Shown here one piece after another: positions 1 to 11,837 of a stretch of DNA of 64,000 bases. A model generated the notes under the pieces. It worked only from the letters and a program-made list of their open reading frames with translations. It made no database searches and was not told the DNA's origin. Both the position numbers and the translations under genes were made by a program. The stretch covers positions 4,154,001 through 4,218,000 of the forward strand of contig JBHGNT010000012.1 in assembly GCA_043228905.1 (NCBI GenBank). Reading direction: 5' to 3'. The stretch is from Azolla caroliniana (taxonomy: Eukaryota > Polypodiophyta). Position 1 is the first letter of the stretch, and each line of letters opens with the position of its first letter.

Positions 1-1611
1 AATTGGAATTTCATGGAGGGTACTTTGCTTAAGATGGGTTTTCCAAATAGATGGATACGGGGTGTTTCAACATTATATCGTAATGCACATAGTTCGGTTT
101 TATTTGCAGGGGATATTGGTAGACGTTTCTCTATTTCAAGATCAGTAAGACAAGGATGTCCACTTGCTCCTTTTCTGTTTTTATTAGTATCTGAAGCGTT
201 TTCTGTACACTTAAATTCTCAGCATGTTAATATCAAAGGTCTAGCATTTCCATTTGCAGATGTTGGTGTTGATAGTGAGTTTGTTGATGATACAACTCTT
301 TATATTCACGCCTCACAATTTAACTTGTTGCATGTTCAAACCAAAAGACTAGGGTGTCTAATTTCAGAGGGGCAAACATTATGATCTCTCAAGTGTTAAC
401 GGTGTACTAGGTAACACTACCAACTTTGAGATTTGGTCATTTTCAGAATTGGTATGGTATGCTTTCGACATTGAATATACTTATAGGAGCTCGTTTTTAT
501 ACTCAAAATGGCAACCTCTACTTTTATGAAGTTTTGGATAATGGTAGGTTGTTGTTAGTGGAGGAAGAGTCTTCAATTATGTCTTTTGCCAAGCAGCTGC
601 CAGTGAGAGTAATTGCTAGGTTAGATAACAAGATATTTATAGATCCTAATCCATTAATTGCTAAGTATTCATCTCATATGTGGGTTTTACAGTCTAGACC
701 AATTGCTGATCTGCAGTGGGTTCCATTAGATTATGGTTGGAAGTTGCCCATGTCTGACACGACGCAAGCGAAAGTTCTTCCATTTTTCGCATATTCTGTG
801 GCATTGGGTAGAAAGGTTTTGTTAAATGAGATAGAGTCAAATTCTTGCGGGGAAAAAATATTGGGAAGAAGGTAATATGTCATCTTCATATATGTTGAAG
901 TTCTGGAAATAGTTTTGGTCACTTAAATGTATGAACAAGGTATTGCACTTTCGATGGTTAATGATTCATTATGCATTGCCAATAGGAGCTTTATTGAGGG
1001 GAACAATACCTGATCGATCATGTGGTAGGTGTGGTTTTGCATCTGAGACATTGCATCATGCTTTTTGGGAATGTGTTACGGCCAAATGTTTTTGGTCTCG
1101 TATTCTTAGGCTTTTAGGTTGTAAGTATAGAGTTGCTAAATTCACGTGGGGTACAATCTTTTGGGGTACGTTGGCTCAAGAAACGGTTTTTTATCATCAT
1201 CATAATTCATCGTTGACTTTACATGTGAAAAGTTTTCAGGTGTACGTTACAAATAGCTCCTTGCAAGGAGTCAAGTTATTTTCCAGGTGTTATGTTTGGA
1301 ACATTATCTCCTCTTTGGCCTTAAGGATTATTTGGAAAGCAAGGTGTTCTAAAATATATAATGATGAACAAACTAATGTTGTAGAGCAAGTTAAATCTTT
1401 TTGGGAATTATTGGTAAATACGGTTAAAGGTGAATATGATAGCTATAAGGGGTTTGGAAATGTACCTAACCGGAAAAGAAATTGAATTAGAAGAGTCTGG
1501 TCAGCTATTCCTATTTTCTTGGATATAGCAGGTGAAGATGTTAAGTGGAATTATGTTCCACCTCGGTGGTTATTCCTGCCACCAGCGCCATTTATATTGA
1601 ATACAACATGA
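1..1611 (+). mobile_element. LINE (non-LTR retrotransposon) ORF2 remnant: RT, RT zinc-binding domain, start of RNase H
   Basis: Three broken reading frames on the plus strand follow the order of a plant L1-type ORF2. Positions 13-384 encode a reverse transcriptase piece with RQGCPLAPFLF and the catalytic box as FVDDT, where most plant L1 elements have YADD. Positions 426-875 are a poorly conserved connector. Positions 931-1485 carry the zinc-binding RT tail (CGRCGFASETLHHAFWEC). Past a TGA at 1483-1485 the same frame continues to about 1611 and ends PPAPFILNTT, like the entry to the RNase H domain. The 5' part lies outside the window. Frameshifts and stops make it a dead copy. No poly-A tail or TSD was found. 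Confidence 0.85.
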
Positions 1612-2960
1612 CTAAATAGGAAGTCCACATTAAATTGTCATTAGGACAATAGTGCATTAAGTTTGTTTGTAGTCATGGAAGTATTTCTAGTTGGTAAGGA
1701 TGAATGATGGTGTTGGCGGGGGGTTGAAGCACATTTTTAGGAGGGGATGCACACAATACATTTACTCTATTGTTGTTTGTATAGGTTTTAGGTGGTCAAC
1801 GAACATAGGGTTGATGTAGAAAATGAAGCACATTGTTGATGTGGAAAATGAAGCACATTCTAGTTTTGTGGAGGATGTTTGATGATGGTGTAAGGGGATC
1901 AAGCCAATTTCTTGAGGGGATTAGGAGAAAAACTCATTCTGTTTTTGTTACAGGATTTTTAGTGGACATTGGCAAGATGCTAATCGCCGAGATGGCTGAT
2001 GTGGACTAAATGAAGAATTATTTCTGTGATAAGGATGAGTGAAGATGGTGGGGGAGTTGAAGCCGACTATCATGAGTGAGTGAGGAAATCTTTAGACTAA
2101 TTTCTTGTTGTTAATACAGGATTTTTGTGGACATTGGCAACATGCCAAGATGGTATACAAAGAGTCTGACAAATCATCCCTACATGAACTCACCAAAGAA
2201 ATTTGAAGAAATGTGTATATTGGGAGAGTAAGCTAATCAAGACGGTCATATTGGTCTACGAGGCTGTTTACCTCTATTTTCTCATGCTGATGAACAGTAC
2301 ATAGGACTATGGTGGAGGAGATGTATATTCTCGATGGTCGTGAAGATGAAGGAGATGGTAGCTGTCGACAGGGGTCCAAGGTGGCCCACCACATTTTTAT
2401 TCCAACATGGAGAATAGGTTAAAGGAAAGCAAAGCAAAATTGTTTGCATTGGTGAACAAGAGGTCATGGTCATATTTGAATGGAGGACAAACTTCTATGT
2501 TCATTACATGTAAAATGTCTCATGGTATTCCTTTTTAGTCTTTCACTTCCCTTAGTTGTGGTTTTCAAAGGTCATCATGGCTACAACCATTGTAATATTT
2601 TTAGTCTAGTTGTTTCGTCGTGTATGCAGAATTCTACTAATGAAGAATATCTTCTTTTGGAAAAAAAAAGAAAAGAACCAAGATCACAAACAAAAAGGCT
2701 GATTGATTCAATGAACAATGCAAATGCAACACGGAACAACTACCAACAGGATCGGCTAAAGATGCCAAAGTAATGGCAACAAAATCGATCGATCAATGAG
2801 CAATGCAACATCGATAACGATGAATTGATGAACGATACCCAAGCGATAGTGGCAAACCAGTTAATCAACATGCAGACCTTGAAAAAATGAGAAGGAAGAC
2901 ACTCCTTGAATCAAACCCACAATTGTGGTGGAGAAGAATTTTGTTGATGCCGCCATACCA
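1612..2960. other. Gene-free stretch with short direct repeats
   Basis: No supported gene. A short unit ending in AATGAAGCACATT occurs twice around 1810-1860. Loosely similar blocks containing ACAGGATTTT and TGGACATTGGCAA recur near 1950 and 2115, suggesting an old local duplication. ORFs here are short and match nothing I recognise. Confidence 0.5.
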
Positions 2961-2974
2961 CAATACTTACACGA

Positions 2975-3140
2975 GTATGTACGTACGTACATACAAATAC
3001 ATGCTATTGCTGATACTATTACATACATACATACATGTGTACGTACGTACGTACATACATACATACATACATACATACATACTCATGCTATTACATACAT
3101 ACATACAATACATATTGATATAATATGTATATACAATATG
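2975..3140. repeat. TACA/ACGT microsatellite
   Basis: Runs of TACA and ACGTACGT dominate, densest at about 3022-3084. They open long Tyr/Thr/His/Ile ORFs on both strands that are repeat artefacts. Confidence 0.9.
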
Positions 3141-3160
3141 TACATACATATAGTCTATGT

Positions 3161-3163
<3 letters not shown>

Positions 3164-3202
<39 letters not shown>
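3164..3202. repeat. (CT)n tract in the ZIFL 5' UTR
   Basis: About 19 CT dinucleotides end 7 bp before the ATG of the ZIFL pseudogene. Pyrimidine CT tracts at this position are common in plant 5' leaders. Confidence 0.85.
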
Positions 3203-3204
<2 letters not shown>

Positions 3205-3208
3205 AGCT

Positions 3209-6200
3209 ATGGCGGAATCCACTGCTAGAACTCCTCTTCTTCATGACAAGAATCCGCATGGAGATTGCCCAGGTTGCCTCCTTGCTCGAAGAAAGATAGA
3301 ATCCAAAGAAATCCCAAGGAAACAGCTGGTTCTCGTCGCGTTTCTCGTCCTCTGCGCTGGTAACTAATTAATCTCCATTCGTTTATCATCTTTATAATAA
3401 GAATCCATTCATCTCTCTCTCTCTCCCCCGTACCAAATATTAGCTCATCGATAACAATTCCATTGACACTACATATGTTTGAGCTCCATGAAGGTTCCAA
3501 AAAAAATGCCGATAATTGGAATCGTCAGTATATATCTTAAAGTCTCCATTTTGTGAGTGCGTGTATGTATGCATGTATGTATTTTTATCCTGAAATATCT
3601 CCGCCTATGTTTTTTCTCCTATAATTAAGATATGGATTTGTCGAGGTGAAGGAAGATTCAGAGATATTGAGGAATCTTGAGAATGATGATGAAGATTAAT
3701 GCCTCATCTATCTAAGCCACGGTAAAAACTTAATAGATTAAAAGTCTCCGTTTTACCTTATGATCCGAAGGTTGATCAATGGCTTTGTTTTGGATCGCCA
3801 TAAGCTTGTTCTTTGTGTTTTTCCCCCTGTCCGCATGTAATGAATCAGTGGCTGAGAAAAATTCTTTCTGTGGCTCTGTTGACAGCTTTGCCGATTTCAT
3901 CACTCTTCCCATTCATATACTCTAAGATGGTAAATACAGGAGGTAGAATAGTTTTTGTAGATAATAAAAGTCTACGTTTTTAATCTTATTCCTACATTGG
4001 TAGCAAATGCACTATCATGGTCTGCAATATTTTGTTAAACAGGTGAGAGATCTAGGTATAGCAGAATCGGATACGGATATCGGCACGTATGCAGGTTATA
4101 TATATAGCTAAAAATGAAATTATAAAAATGGCAGATCCTCTTGATCATAATGGAAGTTTGATTTTGAATCTCCTTCAGTTTCTTCCTTTGTTGACTATGT
4201 ATGTGCAAACAAAAGGAGGAAAACTCTGAAGTACCTGCCCTGTGCAAATTTCTTTATTTCCCTGAATGTGCCCAAGTTTCCCTTTCATTACCTAAAATGC
4301 TGCTGGCTAACGATCTAAAAGAGATCACAAGGAGATGAATGGAATCACATAATGGCTCAAACAGCAGATGTAATTGCGCTGGGGAGGCCGTGGGTGCTTG
4401 ACACGAACTAAAGAGAAACACGGGCGTTTTTTGGAGTTTTGTTTTTTTATCACATCAGAATGCAAATCTCCTAATTTTTGTAGACTCGGTTTGGGTAAAA
4501 TATTGTTGCAGGATCATCAGCCTTCATGTTTGGGCATTGTCTAACTTCCACGCCTTGGGGCATGTTTTCTGATAAATTCGGTCGAAAACCTGTCATGGTC
4601 ATCGGTACTTCACCAACGTAATTTGATGATTCTTAAACCTATTTCTCTCTATGTAAATTTGGCATATGATCATGACTTAACTTTCTCTCGATTTTTACAT
4701 TCTCAGGATTGTGTTCAATACACTCTTTGGCTTCAGTTCGAACTATTGGGTAGCATTGCTGTCGAGCTTCTTGCTTGGATTTTGCAATGGAAGACTAGGT
4801 ACCGTCCGAGTATATGCTACTTTCATCTTATTGAATAAAATGTTTGCTCATTTGTTCTCTTTCCAACTAGTCAAAATAACCTTCGATTTGTAGGCATATG
4901 TATTGGAGATTTGTATTGAAGAGCATCGAGCACTTGGGTTATCAGTGGTAAATGAAATGTTTTTTCAGTCCTTATGAAATGTACTCTTTTCTATTCATCA
5001 TCATAGAAAGTTTACCGACTTTTGGAGATTAATGGAATGGAATATTAGGTGGGCACAATGTGGGGTCTTGGTTTGATCATTGGTCCAGCTATCGGCGGAT
5101 AGCTTGCACTAGTATGCCTACAATCCCCCTATTTGACTCCCTTCATTTTATATATTTTGCATGGCGTCTAAGTTTTTCTCAAAATCTTGTCTTCTAGATT
5201 AGAGCAATATGTGTAATTCCATGTCTGTAAGGGCCAACTTTTAATCTGTATTCATCTATTATGTGCTGCATTCTATCCTTAGGAGTGTGCTTCAACATTC
5301 ATTTATGTTCTTCCGGTATAAGCTGAATGCTATTGATTGTTTAGTCTTGTATATTGCATCCTTTTTACAGCCTAGCGAGAAGTATCCTACCATCTTTCCA
5401 AGCGGATCCCTTTTTGACGAGTGCGTTTTCGGTGAAAAATCTTTAATAACATATTAAAAAGTTGTTTATATATGCCTATACATTTGTCCAATTTGTATGT
5501 GCTTGAGTTTTTCAGGCTCCCCTATGCTTTACCATGTATAAGCATATCTTTCTTCTCTGTGGTGGCACTTCTTGTATTCTTTTGGCTTCCCGTAAGCTGC
5601 AAAAATCGTATAGAATGTAATATATTCTCTTTATGGATGCTCTGTGGAAAGAAAGAAAGAAAGAAAGAAAAGACTTCTCTTTTTGTGTCTACAAAGACTA
5701 TTGCTGCATATCTTTCATATTTCTCCACAACTGGATATTGCAAATGCTTAATGGTGCAAACAGCATTATGGAATGCATTCTGTTTTGAAGTACATATATG
5801 GATGTTCACTGATCGAAAGAAAAAAAGGTTTTTCCCACCAACTGGAGAATCAATGGAGATTGCCAAATATGCTTAATAGCTCAAATACTTATGAATTGAA
5901 TGTTCACTGTTCTTTTTATTGAATCAGGAGACCGCACACAACCATGCTATTGTGGTTCCTAGCCAAGTTCCGCATCAGCCTGCGAACAATAGCAACTCAA
6001 ATGGAAAAAAAGAGGATTACTTGTTTGGTTTATCTCAAGAAGACAATGTAAAAACTGCAAATGCGTCGATATGGAGAAACAGGCCAGTGATTGCTGCAAT
6101 CTCTCTCTGGTGTGTTTGGGGATTACATGATATGGCATATTCTGAGAGGTATATAATTTTTAGTATCTTTATATGTATGTTTTCAAAGTTATGGATATAT

Positions 6201-7246
6201 TATATCGAGCCATCATGGATGTTTACAAATTACTTCCATTTCTTTCTGGTTCTGAAATGCATACATCTTCCTAAAACACTTGTAAATCCTAAACCCTATG
6301 TCAGATTTTTTCTTTATGGGCTGTCAGCCCTGCAACCTATGGAGGATTAGGATTTACGAGCGCAGAAGTAGGCGATGTCCTTGCCGTCGCAGGTTCAAAA
6401 TCATTTATTAGTTTAATCCTGTGGATGTTTCTTCGTTAGTAAGTATAAAATAAGTGCTCAATGAATAGGTATACATATTGAGAGCATTTTTCTTCTAGCC
6501 TTAGTTACATAAAGCTGTAACTAACTCTATTTGCTTCTTTGTTTTTCACTTTCTGTCTGTCTGTCTGTCTGTCTCTCTTTATATAGGAGCTGCACTGCTT
6601 CTATTTCAGGTTTTTGTGTTTGCATTGTTGGTGAAGAGAATTGGAGCTATTTTGATAGCTCGTATTCCAGCAGTAAGATTACTCCCTATTCTTTGTTGTT
6701 TACTTCATCTTTGTTATATGTGTCAATATCCACACTCGTTTACTCTAATTTTTTTGTGAATCTATAGATTTTTGCATTGTTATGATATTGTTGTGCACAA
6801 ACTGTCGAATTGCATTGAAGCAATCAGACTGTCGAATTGCATTCAAGCAATGCTTTCATGGTATGTTCCAAAACATCTCAACATGTACTCCTCATAGGCT
6901 GATTTACACCACAGTTTCAGCCTTTTGAATGAAGACTTGTAGTTCTCTGGTTTACTGAGCTTGTCAGTGGTTTTTTTTGGCCTGCTGTTTGGCCGATACG
7001 TTTACATTAATCGGATCCAAAAAGTTTAGCATTAATGTTTTTGTTAACAGCACAGCGCGATCCAAAACAAATTAGAAAACCCTTTACATTTCTCAGTCTT
7101 TTTTAAACATCTCCCATAAAGTGACCCAGATACGGACAGGTTATATCGATTCCCTTAACCTTGGCATATCCTTTGATGGCGTTGTTGAGCGGGCCACTGT
7201 TGTGGTGGGTTCTTATATTGCAGCTCGTATCAAGAACATCTTATCA
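3209..7246 (+). pseudogene. Zinc-induced-facilitator-like (ZIFL) MFS transporter pseudogene, 13 exons, 3'-truncated
   Basis: Exons with GT/AG borders and consistent phases rebuild about 400 codons of a plant ZIFL transporter (family length ~480-500). ZIFLs are 12-TM MFS proteins of tonoplast or plasma membrane linked to zinc or K+ homeostasis. Exons: 3209-3359, 3886-3929, 4043-4094, 4512-4617, 4707-4809, 4894-4947, 5049-5111, 5371-5420, 5516-5591, 5928-6148, 6305-6392, 6587-6672, 7141-7246. Family marks are the N-terminal CPGC motif, ALPISSLFPFIY, the MFS motif WGMFSDKFGRKP, EEHRALGLSV, GLIIGPAIGG, WGLHDMAYSE and SIPLTLAYPLMALLSG. Lesions: TAG at 5100-5102 directly after PAIGG; two surplus bases at the exon 10 donor (6147-6148); and a frameshift in exon 13 after LLSG. 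The last ~85 residues were not found. Family assignment is firm; loss of function is inferred from three independent lesions. Confidence 0.88.
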
Positions 7247-8340
7247 GTAAGCTGCGTGTTTCTTCGATTTTGTTTACACATATTTCTGTGTCATTGGATT
7301 GGTTTTATTTCATACGTTTTCTATGTGTGTGTGTGCATGTAGAGGCATGTGTAGGTCACTCACTATTCATGCTTAGTACATGCATGGGGATCCTCCTGGC
7401 GTCTATCAACTGAGATTTTTTTAGTCGAATTCAGGGATCCAATGTTCAAGCATATGGAACTCTTAACTCAATTCGTTCACGTCGAGAAACAATGAAGAAA
7501 AAAAAGTCTCGTTGCATCTTTTTTCAAATGCATGCATTGGGGAGATATATATACCATATATCGAAGTTTTGGGTCATCATAAATACATACATACATACAT
7601 ACATTTATTTCCCCAAATCCCTTTGGTCAACAATTCCCAAATGCGAGAAGAATTGACCAAAGATTTGGTCGAGTAGCATAGATAAATTAAGAAGTGGGAT
7701 TGCTCGACTATATCTTGCAAGAGCTTGGACATAATGGGCCAAACATCATTCGTTTATACCCACGGCGTGCAGTTAAGGTTTCATGGAATTTCAAAATATT
7801 AAATGGTCTAAAGAAACATTGACCAAAAATCTGCAGATTGTCATGGGCAGAAACTCGAATGGAGGCGTCATTTCTCCACTAGGCCATTCATCATGATTTT
7901 GGTCCAATTTATACATTCTCTCACAAAAGCATTTCCATATGAACGATCGAGAATGCCCCCAAAAGGCTAACGTTTCAACATTTATTTTTTTATTACAATG
8001 GGTCTTACAACATTCGTTCTATTTGGGAGGTTGCGGACGTTGCTTAACAAGACGTTGACCCTACATGACAAACTCACAAGAACAATAAATAGGTTGAACA
8101 TAATTATTGGCCAACACTTATCTTAATTCGTTATTCCATTAATAATGGCTAAGATTTGGTTTATTGAACATTTGGCTAATATACTTGAGACTAGGAGGTG
8201 CTAACACATGAGATAGACCACATATGTTGGGTTCCAAGCAAAAAGTCGAAAGACTCTTGCACATAAGGAAGACCAAGTTTTCCGAAACTTTTGTATAAAA
8301 CTTCAAGCATCAGAGTTCCAAGAACTCATGATATTTGATG
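7247..8340. other. Gene-free stretch 3' of the ZIFL pseudogene
   Basis: I searched for the missing final ZIFL exons here and saw none. A short (ATAC)n run lies at about 7583-7606. No other feature is supported. Confidence 0.45.
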
Positions 8341-8360
8341 GGGAGCCATTTTGAATCTCG

Positions 8361-8478
8361 TGGATGGAGCTAGAGTATACAAGCAAAAAAGCCTCATTAA
8401 AAAAACACAAGAGCCTTCGTGGATGGAGCTAGAGTATACAAGCAAACAAGCCTCATTAAGAAAACACAAGAGCCTTCT
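8361..8478. repeat. 59-bp tandem duplication
   Basis: A unit beginning GTGGATGGAGCTAGAG occurs twice head to tail with only a few differences (8361-8419 and 8420-8478). It accounts for the internal repetition of the small ORF at 8351-8725, which resembles no known protein. Confidence 0.8.
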
Positions 8479-8631
8479 GGCTATTATTTCCCCGAATGAA
8501 CCTAGGCGTTCCGCGATTTGCTTGGAAGAGGCTAAGGAGCGTATAATGTCTTTAGACAAAGCTATTCAAGCATTGAGAGGTATTTGTTTTTTCCCTTTGC
8601 AAACCCGAAGGCACGAGTTTGGTTACCCGAG

Positions 8632-8727
8632 TAGCCCAAAGGCTTTAGTTTGGTCGCCCGAATGGCCCAAAGGCTTCAATATGGTCGCCCCGAATGGCCC
8701 CAAAGGCTTTAGTTTGATCGCTTGAAT
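8632..8727. repeat. ~33-bp tandem repeat, three copies
   Basis: Three adjacent copies of a unit with the core GCCCAAAGGCTTTAGTTTGG and a TCGCCCGAATGG-like end, diverged by a few bases each. Confidence 0.75.
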
Positions 8728-9326
8728 GGCATGTTATTGTTATTTTCCCAGAAAAGCCCGTGGTCGGATGATGGATCGTGTGTCGAGCAAGGGTGTGATT
8801 TGTGAACCATTTATTCTATTTGGGCAGAGTGTGAAGAGTTGGGTTGAAGGCAGTGCTATTTTTAGGAAGCATGGATTTAGACAGGGGCATTTTGGGAAAT
8901 AATGAAAACGCAAGGGCATTTGGGGAATTATAGAAAAACCCCTCATCTCATCAAACCCTAATTTGAGTTCTACCTCCCTTCTCAAACCCTAATCCCTTCC
9001 AGAAAACCCGCCTTCCCGTCATCACCAAACGCTAAATCCTGAAACTTCTTCTTCTGCAAGAAAACCCTGATGGTTTCCATGTTTGGATTGTTCTTGAAGG
9101 ATTCTCTTTCAAGGGAACCCTAATTCCTCAATCTCCTCCTCCTTCAATCCTGAAGCTGGTTTTTTTTTCTGCTGGGAATTCTCTTTCAATGGATTCCTAA
9201 TTCCTAAAGTTCCTCCGCTTTCTGCTTCTTTTAGAGAACTTGAAGCTCGCCATGCATGGCTTGTTCTTGAAGGATGGATACCTTAATTTGAACCTTCTTC
9301 TTCTACCCTAATTTCTGAATCTTTCC

Positions 9327-9812
9327 ATGTCTTCTTCTTCTTCTTCTTCTCGACCTCCTGATATCTTCTCCATGTCAGAATTGCATCATTTCTTGGCTTC
9401 TTCTGCTTCCTTTTTTCCAACATCCGGACCTCTTCTCAATTATCAGGAACCATATTTTCATGCCTTGTTTTTCCTTCCATCCTTTACCATCTTCATATTT
9501 TCTTCCATATTCAGCATCCGTCTATTCTCCTCCCCACTTCTCCTTTCGACGGCTCTGTGTGGCATCACTGGAAGCGTTCATGGATTCTTCTTCCTCTTCT
9601 TCATTGTTGTAGAAAATGAAGTTTGGAAAATGGACCTATTCAAGCGATATGTCAAGTGCATACATGGCGTGATTCATTATACTCGTCATGAGTTTCTTCA
9701 ACACAGTAAAGTTTCTTCTTCTCCTTTCGCTTTCATGGAAGATTGTGATAATGTATTTTTTCTTCTTCAAGACAAGCCATGTTTATTCATTTTCTTCCAT
9801 ATTTCTTTCTGA
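9327..9812 (+). CDS. Hypothetical Ser-rich ORF, repeat unit 1 (161 aa)
   Basis: Starts MSSSSSSSRPPDIFSM, continues with SELHHFLAS, then hydrophobic stretches, then a better-conserved block with VVENEVWKM, CIHGVIHYTRHEFLQHSK and FFLLQDKPC. I recognise no family. The frame is kept in the two downstream units. Against unit 2 this copy is 27 codons longer, a multiple of three. That is consistent with past coding, but the low-complexity start and the repeat context leave expression uncertain. Confidence 0.3.
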   Translation: MSSSSSSSRPPDIFSMSELHHFLASSASFFPTSGPLLNYQEPYFHALFFLPSFTIFIFSSIFSIRLFSSPLLLSTALCGITGSVHGFFFLFFIVVENEVWKMDLFKRYVKCIHGVIHYTRHEFLQHSKVSSSPFAFMEDCDNVFFLLQDKPCLFIFFHISF

Positions 9813-10087
9813 AATTGAAACAGATGAAAACCATTTAGGGAAGAGAAAGAGAAGAAGCAGAGCGTAACATTCTTTGATTTTGAAAGAAGAAAGATTGTAC
9901 AGAAAAACTTCTTCCATGCTTTTTGTCTAAATGTTTTTCGTATGAAAAGTTTCAACAATGCAGAAGACCAACTTGAAGAAGAGTTTTGTGTGCGCTTCGA
10001 AGCTAAACAAAGATTCCATTATAGCGATGGATTGAAGGATGGCTTAATTTGAACCTTCTTCTTCTACTCTAATTCCTGAATCTTTCC

Positions 10088-10492
10088 ATGTCTTCTTCTT
10101 CTTCTTCTTCTCGACCTCCGGTTATCTTCTCCATGTCAGAATTGCATCATTTCTTGGCTTCTGCTGCTTCCATTCTTTACCATCTTCATATTTCCGTCCA
10201 TATTCAGAAACCGTCTATCCTTCTCACCACAGCTCTGTGTGGCATCACTGGTAACGTTCATGGATACTTCTTCTTCGTCTTCATTGTTGTAGAAAATGAA
10301 GTTTGGAAAATGAACCTATTCAAGGCATATGCCAAGTGCATCCATGGCGTGTTTCATTATACTCGTCATGAGTTTCTTCAACACAGTAAAGTTTCTTCTT
10401 CTCCTTTCTCATTCGTGGAAGATTGTGATAATGTATTTTTTCTTCTTCAAGACAAGCCATGTTTATTCATTTTCTTCCATATTTCTTTCTGA
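10088..10492 (+). CDS. Hypothetical Ser-rich ORF, repeat unit 2 (134 aa)
   Basis: Second copy of the repeat-unit ORF, same start and C-terminal block as unit 1, with an 81-nt in-frame deletion in the middle. It ends at the equivalent TGA. No recognised domain. Confidence 0.3.
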   Translation: MSSSSSSSRPPVIFSMSELHHFLASAASILYHLHISVHIQKPSILLTTALCGITGNVHGYFFFVFIVVENEVWKMNLFKAYAKCIHGVFHYTRHEFLQHSKVSSSPFSFVEDCDNVFFLLQDKPCLFIFFHISF

Positions 10493-10763
10493 AATTGAAA
10501 CGGAAGAAAACCATTTAGGGAAGAGAAAGAGAAGAAGCAGAGCGTAACATTCTTTGATTTTGAAAGAAGAAAGATTGTACAGAAAAAACTTCTTCCGTGC
10601 TTTTTTTCTAAATGTTTCTCGTATGAAAAGTTTCAACAATGCAGAAGACCAACTTGAAGAAGAGTTTTGCGTGCGCTTGGAAGCTAAACAAAGATTACGT
10701 TATAGCGATGGATTGAAGGATGGCTTAATTTGAACCTTCTGAATCTAATTTCTGAATCTTTCC

Positions 10764-11135
10764 ATGTCTTCTTCTTCTTCTTCTTCTTCTCGACCTCCGG
10801 ATAACTTCTCCATGTCAGAATTGCATCATTTCTTGGCTTCTGCTGCTTCCATTCTTTACCATCTTCATATTTCCTTCCATATACAGCATCCGTCTGTTTT
10901 CCTCCCCACAACTCTGTGTGGCATCACTGGTAACGTTCATGGATACTTCTTCTTCGTCTTCATTGTTGTAGAAAATGAAGTTTGGAAAATGAACCTATTC
11001 AAGCCATATGCCAAATGCATCCATGGCGTGATTCATTATACTCGTCATGAGTTTCTTCAACACAGTAAAGTTTCTTCATCTCCTTTCTCTTTCATGGAAG
11101 ATTATGATAATGTATTTTTTCTTCTTCAAGACTAG
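10764..11135 (+). CDS. Hypothetical Ser-rich ORF, repeat unit 3 (123 aa, early stop)
   Basis: Third copy. It has one extra Ser codon near the start and the middle deletion shared with unit 2. It stops early because the AAG of FFLLQDK is TAG here. Otherwise the frame is intact. No recognised family. Confidence 0.27.
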   Translation: MSSSSSSSSRPPDNFSMSELHHFLASAASILYHLHISFHIQHPSVFLPTTLCGITGNVHGYFFFVFIVVENEVWKMNLFKPYAKCIHGVIHYTRHEFLQHSKVSSSPFSFMEDYDNVFFLLQD

Positions 11136-11597
11136 CCATGTTTATTCATTCTCTTCCATATTTCTTTCTGAAATTGAAACAGATGAAAACCAATTAGGGA
11201 GAGAGAGAAGGAGGAGAGAGTAATATTCTTTGACTTAAAAAGAAGAATGATTGTACAGAAAAACTTCTTCCAAGCTTTTGTCAATATTTTTCTCGGATGA
11301 ATAGTTTCAACAATGCAGAAGGCCAAATTGAAGAAGACGAAGATTGATCATGAAAGAGCTAATTAGTGAAGAAGAAGATTGACATGAAAATGAAGTAAAA
11401 GACATCCAGGGGAAGGTATTCGAAGAAAACCAGTTTCATTAACACAAAACAAGCTTCACAAGCCATATATTTGTGTTCAGAAAAAGGTAGAATGATTGCT
11501 GATGACTGAACCGCTTAGAGAACAACAAGAAGAAGAAAGATTGTACAGAAAAACTTCTTCCAAGCTTTTGTCAATACGTTTCTCGATGAAAAGCTTC

Positions 11598-11669
11598 ATG
11601 GATGAAGAAGACCAAATCCAAGAAGATGAAGATGATCATGAAAGAGCTATCAGTGAAGAACAAGCTTGA
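11598..11669 (+). other. Acidic mini-ORF, satellite unit A (23 aa, truncated)
   Basis: ATG-started frame MDEEDQIQEDEDDHERAISE ending in TGA. It is the same frame as the longer copies in later units, cut short by a CAAGCTTGA variant. See the 12499-12630 copy. Confidence 0.3.
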
Positions 11670-11837
11670 CATGAAAATGAAGTAAAAGACATCCAGGGGA
11701 ATATATTTAAAGAAAATCAGTTTCATTAACACAAAACAAGCTTCGCAAGCCATATCTATGTGTTCAGAAAAAGGTACAAGGATTGCTGATGAGTGGACCG
11801 CTTAGAGAACAAGAAGAAGAAGAAGAAGAAGAAAGAT

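Larger units (their letters stand above)
9262..11330 (+). repeat. Tandem array of three ~0.62-0.76 kb units, each with a Ser-rich ORF
   Basis: Each unit starts with GGATGGCTTAATTTGAACC or a close variant, then TTTCTGAATCTTTCCATG and the ORF, and ends with GAAAGATTGTACAGAAAAAC followed by AGTTTCAACAATGCAGAAG. Approximate units are 9262-10025, 10026-10705 and 10706-11330. The sequence before the first unit (8940-9120) has several AAACCCTAA boxes, a motif common in plant promoters and 5' leaders, so the first unit may keep an original 5' end. The array runs directly into the ~280-bp satellite to its right, which reuses the unit's 3' block. Confidence 0.85.

Noticed and set aside
2861-3149. Tyr/Thr/Val-rich ORFs on both strands
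   Set aside because: Produced by the TACA/ACGT microsatellite; no non-repeat coding content.
7121-7342. Single-frame ORF of 73 codons read straight through ZIFL exon 13
   Set aside because: The start of the exon matches ZIFL in another frame (SIPLTLAYPLMALLSG); this ORF matches only after the frameshift and then runs into the intron.
8940-9120. AAACCCTAA motifs as interstitial telomere repeat
   Set aside because: Scattered single motifs rather than a tandem array; better read as plant telo-box type leader motifs.
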